43,554 nt of DNA from an uncultured Oscillospiraceae bacterium. Lineage in GTDB: Bacteria > Bacillota > Clostridia > Oscillospirales > Oscillospiraceae. The translations under genes were made by a program, and so were the position numbers. The notes beneath the pieces were generated by a model. It did no database searches, was not told where the DNA came from, and worked only from the letters and a program-made list of their open reading frames with translations. The DNA lies in contig CAJUEG010000015.1 in the NCBI GenBank assembly GCA_910584835.1, positions 1-43,554 on the forward strand. The letters run 5' to 3'. Below, piece by piece: positions 5,478 to 14,867 of this stretch. The first letter of the stretch is position 1; each line of letters starts with the position of its first letter.

Positions 5478-7634
5478 ATGACACCCCCCCTGCTGTCCAT
5501 CGGTATTATCTTTAAAAATGAGATCCGCTGTCTGGAGCGGTGCCTGAAGTCCCTCCAGCCCCTGCGGGACGCCCTCCCCTGCGAGCTGGTGATGGCCGAT
5601 ACAGGGGCCACGGACGGAAGCCGCGCCGTGGCAGATCGGTATGCCGACATTGTGTTTGACTTTCCCTGGGTCAATGACTTTTCCGCCGCCCGCAACGCGG
5701 TGATGGACCACTGCTCCGGGGAGTGGTACATGACCATCGACTGCGACGAGTGGGTAGATTCCAACATCAAAGGGTATATAACGTTTTTGACTGCGAAAGA
5801 GCAATTCAAAGAATTCGATTTTGCCTCTGTCGTCATCCGCAACTACAATACGCCGCAGCTGGACGCGGATGGGAGCTATTCCGACTTTTTGGCGGTGCGC
5901 CTGCTGCGCCTGTCCACCGGCACCCGGTACGAGGGCGCCATTCATGAGCATTGGCCCTATCAGGGCAATCTCCGCACCATGCTCATCCGGGACGCCGTGT
6001 TCCACCACGACGGGTACATGTATCAGAAAAAGGAGGCGCAAAGGGAGAAGCAGGAACGCAACATGACGCTGCTGCGGGAGCAGTTGGAGCGAGATCCGGA
6101 CAATTTGATTATTTTGACCCAGTGCATTGAATCCAGCGACGGCCTGCCGGATCAGGAGGACTATCTGCGCCGGGCTATGGCGGGGGTGGACAAAAAGCGG
6201 CCCCAGTGGGAGCTGTTCGGCCCGGTGATCTACCGCTATGCGGTGCGCTATGCCATCACGAAAAATCTGCCGGAATTGGAGGAGTGGATTCAAGCGGCGG
6301 AAGACAAATTCCCCAACTCCATTTTTGTCCGGGTGGAGATTGCCTATTTCGCCTTTGGATTTTACTGGAACAAGGACGACTATCCCAAGAGCATTTACTG
6401 GGGGGAAAAATATCTCCAGGGCGTGGAGGACTACCACTCCGGAAATTTTGACAGGGCCGACTTGCTGGCCAGCTCACTCTTCAAGACAGAGTCTCGCAGC
6501 AAACTCAGCGTGGCCACGGTGCTGGCCTCCGGCTACCTCCACGAAAAGCAGCCGGAGAAGTGCCTGCAGCTGCTGGAATCACTGAACGGCAGCAAGATGA
6601 ACGCCAAACAGGTGGGAGACTGTGTGCGCAACCTTTGCAATGTGCACAGCCATTACACCGCTGACACCGCTCCACTCCTGCTGCGACTTTGGGAGGAAAT
6701 CGGCCAGCCAGTTCCCGCCCAGAAGCAGGCGGATGAGCGCCGGGCCAGCTTCCTCCAGGTGGGCGCGGAGATGTTTGAAGGGAAGTTTATCCGCGATGAG
6801 GACGCCGCGGAGGATGTCACCCGCCACGCCTATGCCGCGTTCCTGCCCCTGGGGGATAACTGCGAGCTGGGGATTGCCGCGGAAATGCTGGAAACGGAGG
6901 AGGCTCCTGCGCTGGAAGCGCTGCTGAGCAAAACGGAGAAGCTGGAAAATCTGCCCGGCCACGCGCTGTACCACGGGCTGCGGTGCGGGGCGCGTTTCCC
7001 GCTGCAGGGCCGTCCGCTGACGATAGAGCAGATGGATACTCTGGCCGCAGGTATCGCTCAGGAGAAGGACGAGCTGTATGATCTGGTGCGGCAGACGGGA
7101 CAGACGCAGCTCCCTGACGGCGCGCAGGATCTGGGGTGGGCCCGGGGGCTCTGTATGGCGGCGCTGAAAGTGTGCCCCTGGAAAGAAGTTGATGGAGACA
7201 CCGGCTTGCTGCTGTCCAAAGCCTTTGCGGAGATTGAGAAGGCGTACTTGCCGGTGTGCTACGCCGACAGGGTGCTAAATAGGGAAAACCTGTTCTTACT
7301 GCCCCCGCTGCACCGATTTGGATTCTACTGTGCCCAGGCGTTCGATGCATTGGATGCCGGGAATGCATCGGGCTATGTGCATCTGCTGCGGGAGGGCCTG
7401 GCGGCCTGCGAGGGCGCAAAAGATATGGTAGAGTTCTTAATTGACCATACGCCGGAACTCAGGATACCTTCCGAGGAGTTAAAGGCTATGGCGGATCAGA
7501 TTCGGGCGATATTGAGCAAATTCCCGCCGGAGGATCCGGCTGTGGCCGCACTGAAGCAAAGCGAAGCGTATCAGAAGGTGGCATATCTGATCGAGGGGTT
7601 TGACCCGCCTATTGTAAAAGGGCAGGCGCAGTGA
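5478..7634 (+). CDS. GT2-family glycosyltransferase with long helical repeat tail
   Basis: 718 residues from ATG 5478, chosen because AAAAGGAGAG ends 7 bases upstream. Residues 7-230 are a GT-A fold: SIGIIFKNE at 7-15, the DTGATDGS loop at 41-48, DFSAARN near 67-73 and DCDEW at 88-92 as the metal/nucleotide-sugar acidic motif. The rest is alpha-helical and reads like TPR-type repeats, as in the SPBc2-type and flagellin-modifying transferases of Clostridia that glycosylate proteins directly. Position immediately after flagellin suggests it adds the first sugar to flagellin Ser/Thr residues; this is inference. It acts in the cytoplasm. No promoter of its own is obvious between the flagellin terminator and the gene. 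Confidence 0.85.
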   Translation: MTPPLLSIGIIFKNEIRCLERCLKSLQPLRDALPCELVMADTGATDGSRAVADRYADIVFDFPWVNDFSAARNAVMDHCSGEWYMTIDCDEWVDSNIKGYITFLTAKEQFKEFDFASVVIRNYNTPQLDADGSYSDFLAVRLLRLSTGTRYEGAIHEHWPYQGNLRTMLIRDAVFHHDGYMYQKKEAQREKQERNMTLLREQLERDPDNLIILTQCIESSDGLPDQEDYLRRAMAGVDKKRPQWELFGPVIYRYAVRYAITKNLPELEEWIQAAEDKFPNSIFVRVEIAYFAFGFYWNKDDYPKSIYWGEKYLQGVEDYHSGNFDRADLLASSLFKTESRSKLSVATVLASGYLHEKQPEKCLQLLESLNGSKMNAKQVGDCVRNLCNVHSHYTADTAPLLLRLWEEIGQPVPAQKQADERRASFLQVGAEMFEGKFIRDEDAAEDVTRHAYAAFLPLGDNCELGIAAEMLETEEAPALEALLSKTEKLENLPGHALYHGLRCGARFPLQGRPLTIEQMDTLAAGIAQEKDELYDLVRQTGQTQLPDGAQDLGWARGLCMAALKVCPWKEVDGDTGLLLSKAFAEIEKAYLPVCYADRVLNRENLFLLPPLHRFGFYCAQAFDALDAGNASGYVHLLREGLAACEGAKDMVEFLIDHTPELRIPSEELKAMADQIRAILSKFPPEDPAVAALKQSEAYQKVAYLIEGFDPPIVKGQAQ

Positions 7635-8041
7635 ATTTACTGAATGGAAATTCAGCGCACTGGAAAAGAATCCGAGCGGCTGCACGAACCATTTCTATTG
7701 TGCGCTGATTTTGAAAGCTCTGGGACAGTATGCGGCATCGGTCAAAGAGTGCTGGCGGTATCCGGCCCGCGCCAAAACAGCCGCGGAGATATTCCGGGAA
7801 AACCGTTTTTTACGGTGTATATTCCGGCAGCAGGGAAAGCTCCCCCTATTTTGGCGGGCTGATTGATCTGTCCCAAGGGTATACTCAGAAGATTTTCTCC
7901 ACGCAGACCGGGGAGGGAATTCACGACGCGGAGCTGGCGGAGGACTTTGAGGGCATTGTATTCGACCATATCAAGGAGAACATCAAATACTGAAGCCGCC
8001 CCCAACCATTTGCGGCACAGTGCGCAAGGAGGCGTGATGCA
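7635..8041 (+). other. 407-bp stretch with only decayed coding sequence
   Basis: No intact gene. On the plus strand one frame (about 7690-7865) reads NHFYCALILKALGQYAASV and continues with Arg/Lys-rich helix to a TGA; another frame (about 7850-7993) reads GLIDLSQGYTQKIFSTQTGE and continues to DHIKENIKY and stop. Both look like real protein composition but belong to different frames, so this is probably a frameshifted and truncated gene. I do not recognise the family. CTGAAT/ATTCAG at 7640-7655 forms a small hairpin with no T-run. The ribosome site of rfbF (AAGGAGG, about 8027-8033) closes the stretch. Confidence 0.5.
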
Positions 8042-8833
8042 ATGAAAACCGTGATCTTAGCCGGCGGCCTGGGCACCCGCATCAGCGAGGAGAGCCACCT
8101 GAAGCCCAAGCCCATGATTACCATCGGCGACCAGCCCATCCTGTGGCACATCATGAAATACTACTCCAGCTTTGGATTCAATGACTTCATCATCTGCTGC
8201 GGCTACAAGGGCCACATCATCAAAGAATATTTTGCGGACTACTACCTGTACCGTTCCGACGTCACCTTCGACTTTTCCGCGGAGAACCGCATAACCGTCC
8301 ACGCCAACATTGCCGAGCCCTGGCGGGTGACCCTGGTGGACACCGGGCTGAACACCCAGACCGGCGCCCGGGTGAAGCGGGTGCAGAAGTACATTGGGAA
8401 CGAGCCCTTTATGCTTACTTACGGCGACGGCGTGAGTGATGTGGATCTGACCGCCCTGCTGAAGCAGCACAGGGCGTCTGGCAAGACCGTCACCCTCACC
8501 GGCATTCAGCCCGGGGGGCGGTTCGGGGTGCTGGACCTGGAGGGCCAGACCGTCACAGGCTTCCGGGAGAAGGCCAAGGAGGACGGCGGCTGGATCAACG
8601 GCGGTTTTATGGTGATGGAGCCTGGGGTATTCGAGTACCTCAGCCTGGAGGAGGGCTGCGTGATGGAGCAGGAGCCCATGGAGGCCCTGGCCCACGACGG
8701 GCGGCTGGGCATCTACAAGCACAACGGTTTCTGGCAGTGTATGGACACCCAGCGGGATCGCAGCCAGCTGGAGGCAATCTGGAGCACAGGAAGCGCACCT
8801 TGGGCGCCGTGGCTGAGAGGAGAAACGGAATGA
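8042..8833 (+). CDS. rfbF: Glucose-1-phosphate cytidylyltransferase
   Basis: 263 residues starting VILAGGLGTRISEES, the nucleotidyltransferase signature of RfbF (the LAGG.GTR loop binds CTP), followed by KPKPMITIGDQPILWHIM and the family block YGDGVSDVDL. It makes CDP-glucose from CTP and glucose-1-phosphate, entry to CDP-linked 6-deoxy and 3,6-dideoxy hexoses. Length is normal. ATG 8042 is preceded by AAGGAGG. It overlaps the next gene by ATGA, and the CDP-glucose 4,6-dehydratase gene is three genes on, so both first steps are present. Confidence 0.95.
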   Translation: MKTVILAGGLGTRISEESHLKPKPMITIGDQPILWHIMKYYSSFGFNDFIICCGYKGHIIKEYFADYYLYRSDVTFDFSAENRITVHANIAEPWRVTLVDTGLNTQTGARVKRVQKYIGNEPFMLTYGDGVSDVDLTALLKQHRASGKTVTLTGIQPGGRFGVLDLEGQTVTGFREKAKEDGGWINGGFMVMEPGVFEYLSLEEGCVMEQEPMEALAHDGRLGIYKHNGFWQCMDTQRDRSQLEAIWSTGSAPWAPWLRGETE

Positions 8834-9954
8834 AAGAATCAAAGCTTTTGCGGGCGAAAACACTGGATCTGCGCCTCACCCGGCCGCTGACGCCGGAGCG
8901 GACGGCGAACAGCAAGAAGAACGAGGAGGAGGCGCTGGCGGGGAGCCTGATCCTGGAATCCATGCCCCGGCGGTTTGTCTTTGAGCTGACCAACGCCTGC
9001 AATCTGAACTGTAAGATGTGCGGGCGCAACTCCGCGCAGTTCCAGCCCACCTGGTTCCAGATGGATTGGCTGAAGTATTTTGAGCCTGTGGCCCACATGG
9101 TGGAGGAGGTCACTCTGATGGGCTGGGGAGAGCCCACGGTTCACCCCCATTTTGCGGAATTCCTGGACTGGGCCCACCGTCTGGGTCTGCGGAAGTATTT
9201 CTGCACCAACGGAATGCGGCTGGACAGGCTGTTCGGCGACATTTTCCGCACACAGACCGATATCATTGCCGTAAGCATGGACGGGGCCTGTGCCGAGACC
9301 AATGAGGAAATACGCCGGGGGGCGGATTTCCATAAAATTTTGAAAAACATCTCCGCCATCACGGAATACAAGGCCGCCCACGGGCTGGAATTCCCCTATA
9401 TGAACTTCGTGTTTACCGCCATGGATCAGAATCTGGGCGAGCTGCCGGACCTGGTGCGGCTGGCCGGCGAGGTGGGGCTGGACGAGGTGAAGGCGGTATA
9501 CCTGACGGCGTTTGATGACGGGATGGCCCCGGAGGTGCTCTACGACAAGATGGCCAGGACCCGGGAGGTGTTCCAGGCGGCGGTGGAGATGGGGCAAAAG
9601 TGCGGCGTGTCGCTAAAGCTGCCCCATCTGGTGGGGGAGGACCCCGCGGGAGAGCAGTGCCACAAGACCTGTTATACCGCGTGGCGGGACTTCTTCCTGG
9701 GCTCGGACGGTTTCGTGCGGCCCTGCATGTCCACGGCGGAGAAGCTGTTCCCCTTCCAGCGGTACGGGAGCTTTGGGGAGATGTGGAATTCGGAGGAGTA
9801 TCAGCAGCACCGCGGCCGGGTCAACAGCGAGCGGATGGCCATGTCCTGCCGGAACTGCTACCAGTCGTCCTATGCCAACTGGAACAAAAAGGAGTCGTTT
9901 TTACAGATCGGAAAGCAGTTTTCCCCGGAGTGGCAGAATGAAACAGACCATTGA
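8830..9954 (+). CDS. Radical SAM protein with C-terminal cysteine (SPASM-like) region
   Basis: 374 residues from ATG 8830, which overlaps the rfbF stop (ATGA). The [4Fe-4S]/SAM motif CNLNCKMC has Cys57, Cys61 and Cys64; EVTLMGWGEPTVHP supplies the GGE-like SAM strand. The C-terminal part has further cysteines (in HKTCYTAW, RPCMST, MSCRNCYQSS) typical of SPASM/twitch domains that hold an auxiliary cluster. Substrate unknown. Close to the radical SAM part of the fusion at 26792 in motif context (LTNACNLNC / LSNACNHAC). Setting between sugar-nucleotide genes suggests a sugar or glycan modification. Oxygen-sensitive chemistry fits an anaerobe. Confidence 0.9.
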   Translation: MKESKLLRAKTLDLRLTRPLTPERTANSKKNEEEALAGSLILESMPRRFVFELTNACNLNCKMCGRNSAQFQPTWFQMDWLKYFEPVAHMVEEVTLMGWGEPTVHPHFAEFLDWAHRLGLRKYFCTNGMRLDRLFGDIFRTQTDIIAVSMDGACAETNEEIRRGADFHKILKNISAITEYKAAHGLEFPYMNFVFTAMDQNLGELPDLVRLAGEVGLDEVKAVYLTAFDDGMAPEVLYDKMARTREVFQAAVEMGQKCGVSLKLPHLVGEDPAGEQCHKTCYTAWRDFFLGSDGFVRPCMSTAEKLFPFQRYGSFGEMWNSEEYQQHRGRVNSERMAMSCRNCYQSSYANWNKKESFLQIGKQFSPEWQNETDH

Positions 9955-9972
9955 AGAACAGGTGAATGATTG

Positions 9973-11826
9973 ATGGAACAGAACGCACATGAGACGCTGC
10001 TTTCGCACATATTTGAGCTGTTTGGCACCGGTGAGGAAGCAGTTGCCTACTTAAAGGACCATGGACTGGCGGAAAATCAGTACCTGTTGGGAGATCTGGA
10101 AGCGCTGTGCGCCGCCATCGCCTCCGCCGTGGAGCAGCTCGCCCCCCAGATCAAGCTGAAAAACAAGCTGAAGGAGATCGGCCTGAACGCGCCGCTGACC
10201 GTGAAGCGGATTGCCGCCCTGCTGGACATGGGGCAGGCAGACGCAGCTCAGGTGCAGTATACGTGCTCCTTTGCCCCGCTGTTTCTGTTTTGGCGGCAAT
10301 ATACGGAATTTTTCCTGCTCCACGGGGCGTCCGATGAAGCCTTGAAGGATTGGTACGCCCAGGAGCGGGAGCTCGTCCGCCATATCCGGCAGACGCCGAA
10401 GCGGGACGCGCCGGGAGAATTCCGCTTTGATTTCTCCATCATCGTACTGTTCTACGGCAACCGGAAGATGACCAAGGAATGCCTGGACGCCATTGAGACC
10501 TATACCAGGGGGCACAGCTATGAGCTGATCACCTTTGACAACGGGAGCGACCCGGAGACCACCGCCTGGTGCGAGGGCCTGCCCCATGTGAAAAAGATAT
10601 ACTATCCCCACAACATGGGTTCCTCCGCCGCGGGGAATCTGATTTTCACCATGGCGCCCAGCTACATGGAGGGGAAATATCTCCTGTACGTCAGCAACGA
10701 CGTGATTGTCACGCCGCGCTATGACGAGATCCTCTGGACGTGCATGGAGAGCGACCCCCGGATCGCCATGGCGGTTCCCGTGTGCAACTCGGCAAGCAAT
10801 CTGCAGGCCATTTCCGTGCCCTACGCAAAAAATGATAGCAAGGGGATGTTCGCCTTCGCCGAGGGGTACAACCACTGCGACCCCAAAAAGTGGGAGGACC
10901 GTTCCCGCCTGTTCTCCATTCTGGCCTGCATGCGCCCGGACGCGCTGAAACAGATGAGCTTCGCGATAGACCCCTTCTTTTGCTACGATATGTTCGCCGA
11001 CGACGATTTCAGCTGCGTATTGCGGAGGATGGGCTGCCGTCAAGTGCTCTGCAAGGACGTGTTTGTCCATCACTACGGCTCCGCCACCATCGGAGAGGGC
11101 CAGTTCCAGGTGATGGAGCTGGGGCGGGCCCAGTTCCGGCAAAAGTACGGTGTAGACGGCTGGGCCGCGCTGGGTATGGATCTTTGCGCGGCTCTTGGCA
11201 CCTTTTCGATGTCCGTCTCCGGCTCTGTGCGGATTTTGGCGCTGAACCCCATGTTTGGCGAGAGCGTGCTTGCTCTGTCCAATCGCCTCAGGGCGTGCGG
11301 GTGCGGCGAGATCACGGTGGACGCCCTGACCGAGGACGGACGGTACCTAGAGGATATGGAGGGGCTGTTCCAGCGCAGCGGGCTGCTCCGGGACGCAGAA
11401 CAGATACTGGAGAATCGTTATGACATAGCCATTGTGGGGTGCAATTTGGGGCGGTGCGCCGACCTGCGGGGCGTGCTCCACGCGGCGGCCGGCCGGCTGA
11501 AACCCGGCGGGCTGCTGCTCACCCAGTACGAGAATTTTCACAGCCTGTCCAACCTGAGCGCGGCGCTCACCGGGAATCTGCCCGAAGACGGCATATTTCT
11601 CCATGACCCGGAGGACCTCAGCCTGCGTATTGTCACGGACGGCGCGCTGGCTGCGGCGCTCCAGGGCGAGGGAATGGCATTGGATAAGTCGATTTCTCTG
11701 ACCAACGACTCGTGGAGGCCCGCTGCCGAAAAGCTTCTCGATCTTTTGGGCATTCAGCAGGAAGACGGGGCAAGGGACGTGCTGCTGTCCCTGGGCAAAT
11801 TCAATGTGTGGAGAAAACAATTCTGA
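9973..11826 (+). CDS. GT2-family glycosyltransferase with helical N-terminus and methyltransferase-like tail
   Basis: 617 residues from ATG 9973 (a TTG just before it is also in frame). Three parts: an alpha-helical N-terminal region (about 1-145); a GT-A domain from FSIIVLFYGNRKMTKECLDA with FDNGSD, the HNMGSSAAGN block and YVSNDV as the acidic motif, to about 400; and a C-terminal Rossmann-like region (VRILALNP, YDIAIVGCN, LKPGGLLLTQYEN) that resembles a SAM methyltransferase with a weak glycine motif. Multi-domain transferases of this type occur beside flagellin in Clostridium difficile-like islands. Acceptor and sugar unknown. Ends 23 bases after one possible start of rfbG. Confidence 0.85.
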   Translation: MEQNAHETLLSHIFELFGTGEEAVAYLKDHGLAENQYLLGDLEALCAAIASAVEQLAPQIKLKNKLKEIGLNAPLTVKRIAALLDMGQADAAQVQYTCSFAPLFLFWRQYTEFFLLHGASDEALKDWYAQERELVRHIRQTPKRDAPGEFRFDFSIIVLFYGNRKMTKECLDAIETYTRGHSYELITFDNGSDPETTAWCEGLPHVKKIYYPHNMGSSAAGNLIFTMAPSYMEGKYLLYVSNDVIVTPRYDEILWTCMESDPRIAMAVPVCNSASNLQAISVPYAKNDSKGMFAFAEGYNHCDPKKWEDRSRLFSILACMRPDALKQMSFAIDPFFCYDMFADDDFSCVLRRMGCRQVLCKDVFVHHYGSATIGEGQFQVMELGRAQFRQKYGVDGWAALGMDLCAALGTFSMSVSGSVRILALNPMFGESVLALSNRLRACGCGEITVDALTEDGRYLEDMEGLFQRSGLLRDAEQILENRYDIAIVGCNLGRCADLRGVLHAAAGRLKPGGLLLTQYENFHSLSNLSAALTGNLPEDGIFLHDPEDLSLRIVTDGALAAALQGEGMALDKSISLTNDSWRPAAEKLLDLLGIQQEDGARDVLLSLGKFNVWRKQF

Positions 11827-11836
11827 GAAAGAGGGG

Positions 11837-12898
11837 GTGGGCACGCTGGAGCGAAACGCGTTTTACAGCGGCAGGCGAGTGCTGGTGACCGGCCACACCG
11901 GGTTTAAAGGAACCTGGCTGTGCTGGCTGCTGTCCGCCCTCGGCGCGGAGCCCTTCGGCTATGCCCTCCCTCCCCGGCCCGGATGCCTGTATGAAATGGC
12001 CCGGCCTCCCATGGGGGACGAGATTTTCGGGGATATCCGAAACCGCACGGAGTTGGAGCGGGCGCTGGACCAATTCCAGCCTGATCTCATCGTCCACCTG
12101 GCGGCCCACGCCTACCTGGACGGCTCCTATGAATACCCGGCGGATATTTTTGAGATCAACGTCATGGGAACGGTGGGGCTGCTGGAGGCGGTCCGCCGCA
12201 GCGGGCGGCGAGTTCCCACGGCGGTGGTCACCAGCGACAAGTGCTATGCCCAGGGGCTGAAGGGCAAGCCGTGCCGGGAGGGCGACCCCTTCGGCGCGGC
12301 GGAGGCCTACTCCACCAGCAAGGCGTGCCAGGACCTGACGGCGCAGTGCTACCGCATCTCCTTCCCGGATATGCCCATCGCCGCCGCCCGGGCCAGCAAC
12401 ACCATCGGCGGCGGGGATTTCAACAAAACCCGGCTCATCCCCCACCTGCTGGACTGCTTTTCAAGGGGCGAACCCGCAAAGCTTCGCAACCCCAATTTTG
12501 TCCGGCCCTGGCAGTATGTGCTGGACGTGCTCTGGGGATATCTGACGCTGGGGCAGGCGCTGACGGAGGGCGCAATAACGGGCGATACGTCCTTCAACTT
12601 CGGCCCCGCCCCCGACGGATTCCAGACCGTGGGGCGGGTGGCGGAGCTGCTGGCGTCCCACTTCCCCGGCGCGGACTGCGAACCGGGCACAGGCGGACAC
12701 TCCGGCGAGACGGAGCTGCTCCGGCTGGACAGCGGCAAGGCCCGGGAGCTTCTGGGCTGGCGGCCCCTATATACGCTGGAAGAGACGCTGGCCCAGGCCG
12801 CCGCTTTCCAGAAGGGGCTTGCCTGCACCCCCGCGGCCCGGCTGTGCCGGGAGCAGACGGCACAGTATATCAAACGGATTCAGGAGACGCGGGGATGA
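11837..12898 (+). CDS. rfbG: CDP-glucose 4,6-dehydratase
   Basis: An extended SDR: RRVLVTGHTGFKGTWL gives the NAD(H)-binding TGxxGxxG motif, VVTSDKCYAQG the substrate/catalytic Thr-Ser-Asp-Lys block, AYSTSKACQ the YxxxK pair, and ASNTIGGGDF and RPWQYVLD are RfbG-specific. It turns CDP-glucose into CDP-4-keto-6-deoxyglucose. I place the start at GTG 11837, about 12 residues before the first strand as in relatives; ATG 11804, overlapping the previous gene, is the alternative. No RfbH-type (3-dehydrase) gene follows, so the keto sugar is probably not made into a 3,6-dideoxy sugar by genes in this window. Confidence 0.93.
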   Translation: MGTLERNAFYSGRRVLVTGHTGFKGTWLCWLLSALGAEPFGYALPPRPGCLYEMARPPMGDEIFGDIRNRTELERALDQFQPDLIVHLAAHAYLDGSYEYPADIFEINVMGTVGLLEAVRRSGRRVPTAVVTSDKCYAQGLKGKPCREGDPFGAAEAYSTSKACQDLTAQCYRISFPDMPIAAARASNTIGGGDFNKTRLIPHLLDCFSRGEPAKLRNPNFVRPWQYVLDVLWGYLTLGQALTEGAITGDTSFNFGPAPDGFQTVGRVAELLASHFPGADCEPGTGGHSGETELLRLDSGKARELLGWRPLYTLEETLAQAAAFQKGLACTPAARLCREQTAQYIKRIQETRG

Positions 12899-14058
12899 GG
12901 GCTCTGATTGTCGGCGCGGGCTGCTGCGGGGCGTCCGCCGCCCGCCGTCTGGCGCGGTACGGCTGGCAGGTGACGGTGATCGACCGCCGCAGCCACGTGG
13001 GCGGCAACGCCTATGACCGGCGGGACGAAAACGGCATCCTGTACCACGTGTACGGCCCCCACATCTTTTTTACCGGCCGGGAGCGGGTCTGGGAATTCCT
13101 GGCCCCCTTCGCCCGGTGGGTTCCCTTCCGGTGCGCCCTGCGGGTGTGGATTGAGGGGGACAGCCATCCCATGCCCTTCCAGCCGGAAACCCTGCGGCGG
13201 CTGATGCCGGAGGAGGGCGAGGCCCTGCCGTCCGTCTTGGCCCGGGAGTTTGCGGGCCGGGATTCTGTCACCGTCCTGGAGCTGATGAACGCCTCCCACC
13301 CCCTGCTGCGGCGGGCGGGACGGCGGCTGTACCAGTGTGACTGCGCGCCCTACAACCAGAAGCAGTGGGGGCTGCGGCCGGAGGAGCTGTCGCCGGAAGT
13401 CATAGCCCGGGCCCCGGTCTATTTGGTGGATCGGAAGGAATTCCGGCCGGAGCGGTTCCAGTTCATGCCGGAGGACGGCTTTACCGCCCTGTTCCAATCC
13501 GTTTTGGACCACCCCGCCATTGAGGTGCTGACCGGCCTGGACGCATCGGCGCTGATGGAGGTCTCAGACGGGCAGATCGTCTGGAAAACCGGGCGGAGGT
13601 GGGACACCGTCCTCTATACCGGGCGGCTGGATGAGCTGTTTTCCCGGCGGAAGGGGGCGCTCCCCTACCGCACGCTGCGCTTTGATCTGGAATATTGCGC
13701 ATCCGGGGAGGGGCTGCCCTGCCTGGCCATGTACTACCCGGATTTGGATATTCCGTGGACCCGGCGGACGGACTACCGCCATCTGCCGGGCAACCCGCCG
13801 GGGATGGACAAGACCCTGCTGGTGGGCGAACGGCCCGGCCCCATGGAGGACCCGCGGGACGAGCCGTACTATGTGGTGCTGACGGAGCGATCCAAGGCAC
13901 AGTATCAGGCATACCGAAAGCTGTTGGATCAGGTTCCCCACCTCTATGGGGCGGGGCGGCTGGCGGACTTTCGCTATTATAACATGGACGAGGCGGTGGA
14001 CCGCGGGCTGGACATGGCGGAGGAAATCCATCGCAGGGAGGGGAGGGACCCGTCATGA
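12895..14058 (+). CDS. glf: UDP-galactopyranose mutase
   Basis: 387 residues from ATG 12895 (ATGA overlap with rfbG). ALIVGAGCCGASAARRL is the FAD GxGxxG motif, HVGGNAYD and YGPHIFFT are Glf signatures (the family more often has HIFHT), YNQKQWG is the conserved substrate-site block, and RYYNMDEAVDRGL the C-terminal FAD-site block. The reduced-flavin enzyme interconverts UDP-Galp and UDP-Galf, so the glycan likely contains galactofuranose. The reading frame stays open far upstream but those codons lie inside rfbG and are not coding. Confidence 0.95.
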   Translation: MRALIVGAGCCGASAARRLARYGWQVTVIDRRSHVGGNAYDRRDENGILYHVYGPHIFFTGRERVWEFLAPFARWVPFRCALRVWIEGDSHPMPFQPETLRRLMPEEGEALPSVLAREFAGRDSVTVLELMNASHPLLRRAGRRLYQCDCAPYNQKQWGLRPEELSPEVIARAPVYLVDRKEFRPERFQFMPEDGFTALFQSVLDHPAIEVLTGLDASALMEVSDGQIVWKTGRRWDTVLYTGRLDELFSRRKGALPYRTLRFDLEYCASGEGLPCLAMYYPDLDIPWTRRTDYRHLPGNPPGMDKTLLVGERPGPMEDPRDEPYYVVLTERSKAQYQAYRKLLDQVPHLYGAGRLADFRYYNMDEAVDRGLDMAEEIHRREGRDPS

Positions 14059-14867
14059 TCAACGATCCCAAGGAATTTGCCCGGGCGGTGCGAATGCACG
14101 CGGCAAAGACATTGATGCGCACTCGGGATTCCCACATTGGGGGCGGCTACTCATCGGCGGACATTCTGGCGGTGCTGTATACCCGGATTTTGGGCCTGAC
14201 CCCGGATAACCTGGGCGACCCGGACCGAAACGTGTTCCTGCTGAGCAAGGGGCACATCGCCGCCACCTTTTACACCACCCTGGCCTACGCGGGGCTGATC
14301 CCTATGGGGGATCTGGAGCTCCATGTGGCGGACGGGGAGAACTACGCGGGGCACACCCGGAAATTCGTGGTGCCCGGGGTGGAGATGTCCGCCGGCTCTC
14401 TGGGCCACGGAGCCAACCTGGGCACGGGGATCGCCTATGCCAAGAAGCTCCAGGGCCAGGGCGGCCGCGTGTTTGTGCTGATGGGAGACGGGGAGTGCAA
14501 CGAGGGCAGCGTCTGGGAGGCGGCCATGTTCGCCGCCCGGTTCTCGCTGAACAACCTGGTGATGATCGTGGACCGCAACCGCCTGCAGTCCTACGGCAGC
14601 GACGAGCAGGTGCTGAATATGGGGGATATGGCGGAAAAGTTCCGGGCCTTCGGCTGCAACACCGCGGAGGTGGACGGCCACGACTATGACGCGCTGGAGG
14701 CGCTGTTTTCCCGGGCGGGGCTGGACGGCGATCCCCGGCCCACGGCGGTGATCGCCCACACGGTGAAGGGCAAGGGCGTGTCCTTCATGGAAAACCGCCT
14801 GGAGTGGCACTTCAAGTCCCCAAACGAGGAGCAGCTTGCCCAGGCGCTGGAGGAGTTGAGCCGATGA
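14055..14867 (+). CDS. Transketolase-like enzyme, N-terminal (ThDP-binding) subunit
   Basis: 270 residues, ATG 14055 overlapping the glf stop. SHIGGGYSSADILAVLYTRIL, the SKGHIAATFYTTLA block and GSLGHGANLGTGIAYAKK are transketolase N-half signatures; MGDGECNEGSVWEAA with IVDRN is the ThDP/Mg GDG-N motif. Forms an active site only with the next gene's product. Split transketolases inside sugar clusters, next to a 4-ketosugar pathway, resemble the two-subunit ThDP enzymes that add two-carbon branches in octose biosynthesis; a housekeeping pentose role is less likely here. The specific function is inference. Confidence 0.93.
   Translation: MINDPKEFARAVRMHAAKTLMRTRDSHIGGGYSSADILAVLYTRILGLTPDNLGDPDRNVFLLSKGHIAATFYTTLAYAGLIPMGDLELHVADGENYAGHTRKFVVPGVEMSAGSLGHGANLGTGIAYAKKLQGQGGRVFVLMGDGECNEGSVWEAAMFAARFSLNNLVMIVDRNRLQSYGSDEQVLNMGDMAEKFRAFGCNTAEVDGHDYDALEALFSRAGLDGDPRPTAVIAHTVKGKGVSFMENRLEWHFKSPNEEQLAQALEELSR

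Noticed and set aside
9937..9972. 11-codon frame overlapping the end of the radical SAM gene
   Set aside because: Too short, no ribosome site of its own and no recognisable peptide motif.
12241..12894. Upstream extension of the glf reading frame
   Set aside because: It lies entirely within rfbG in another frame; the FAD motif starts at the ATG at 12895.
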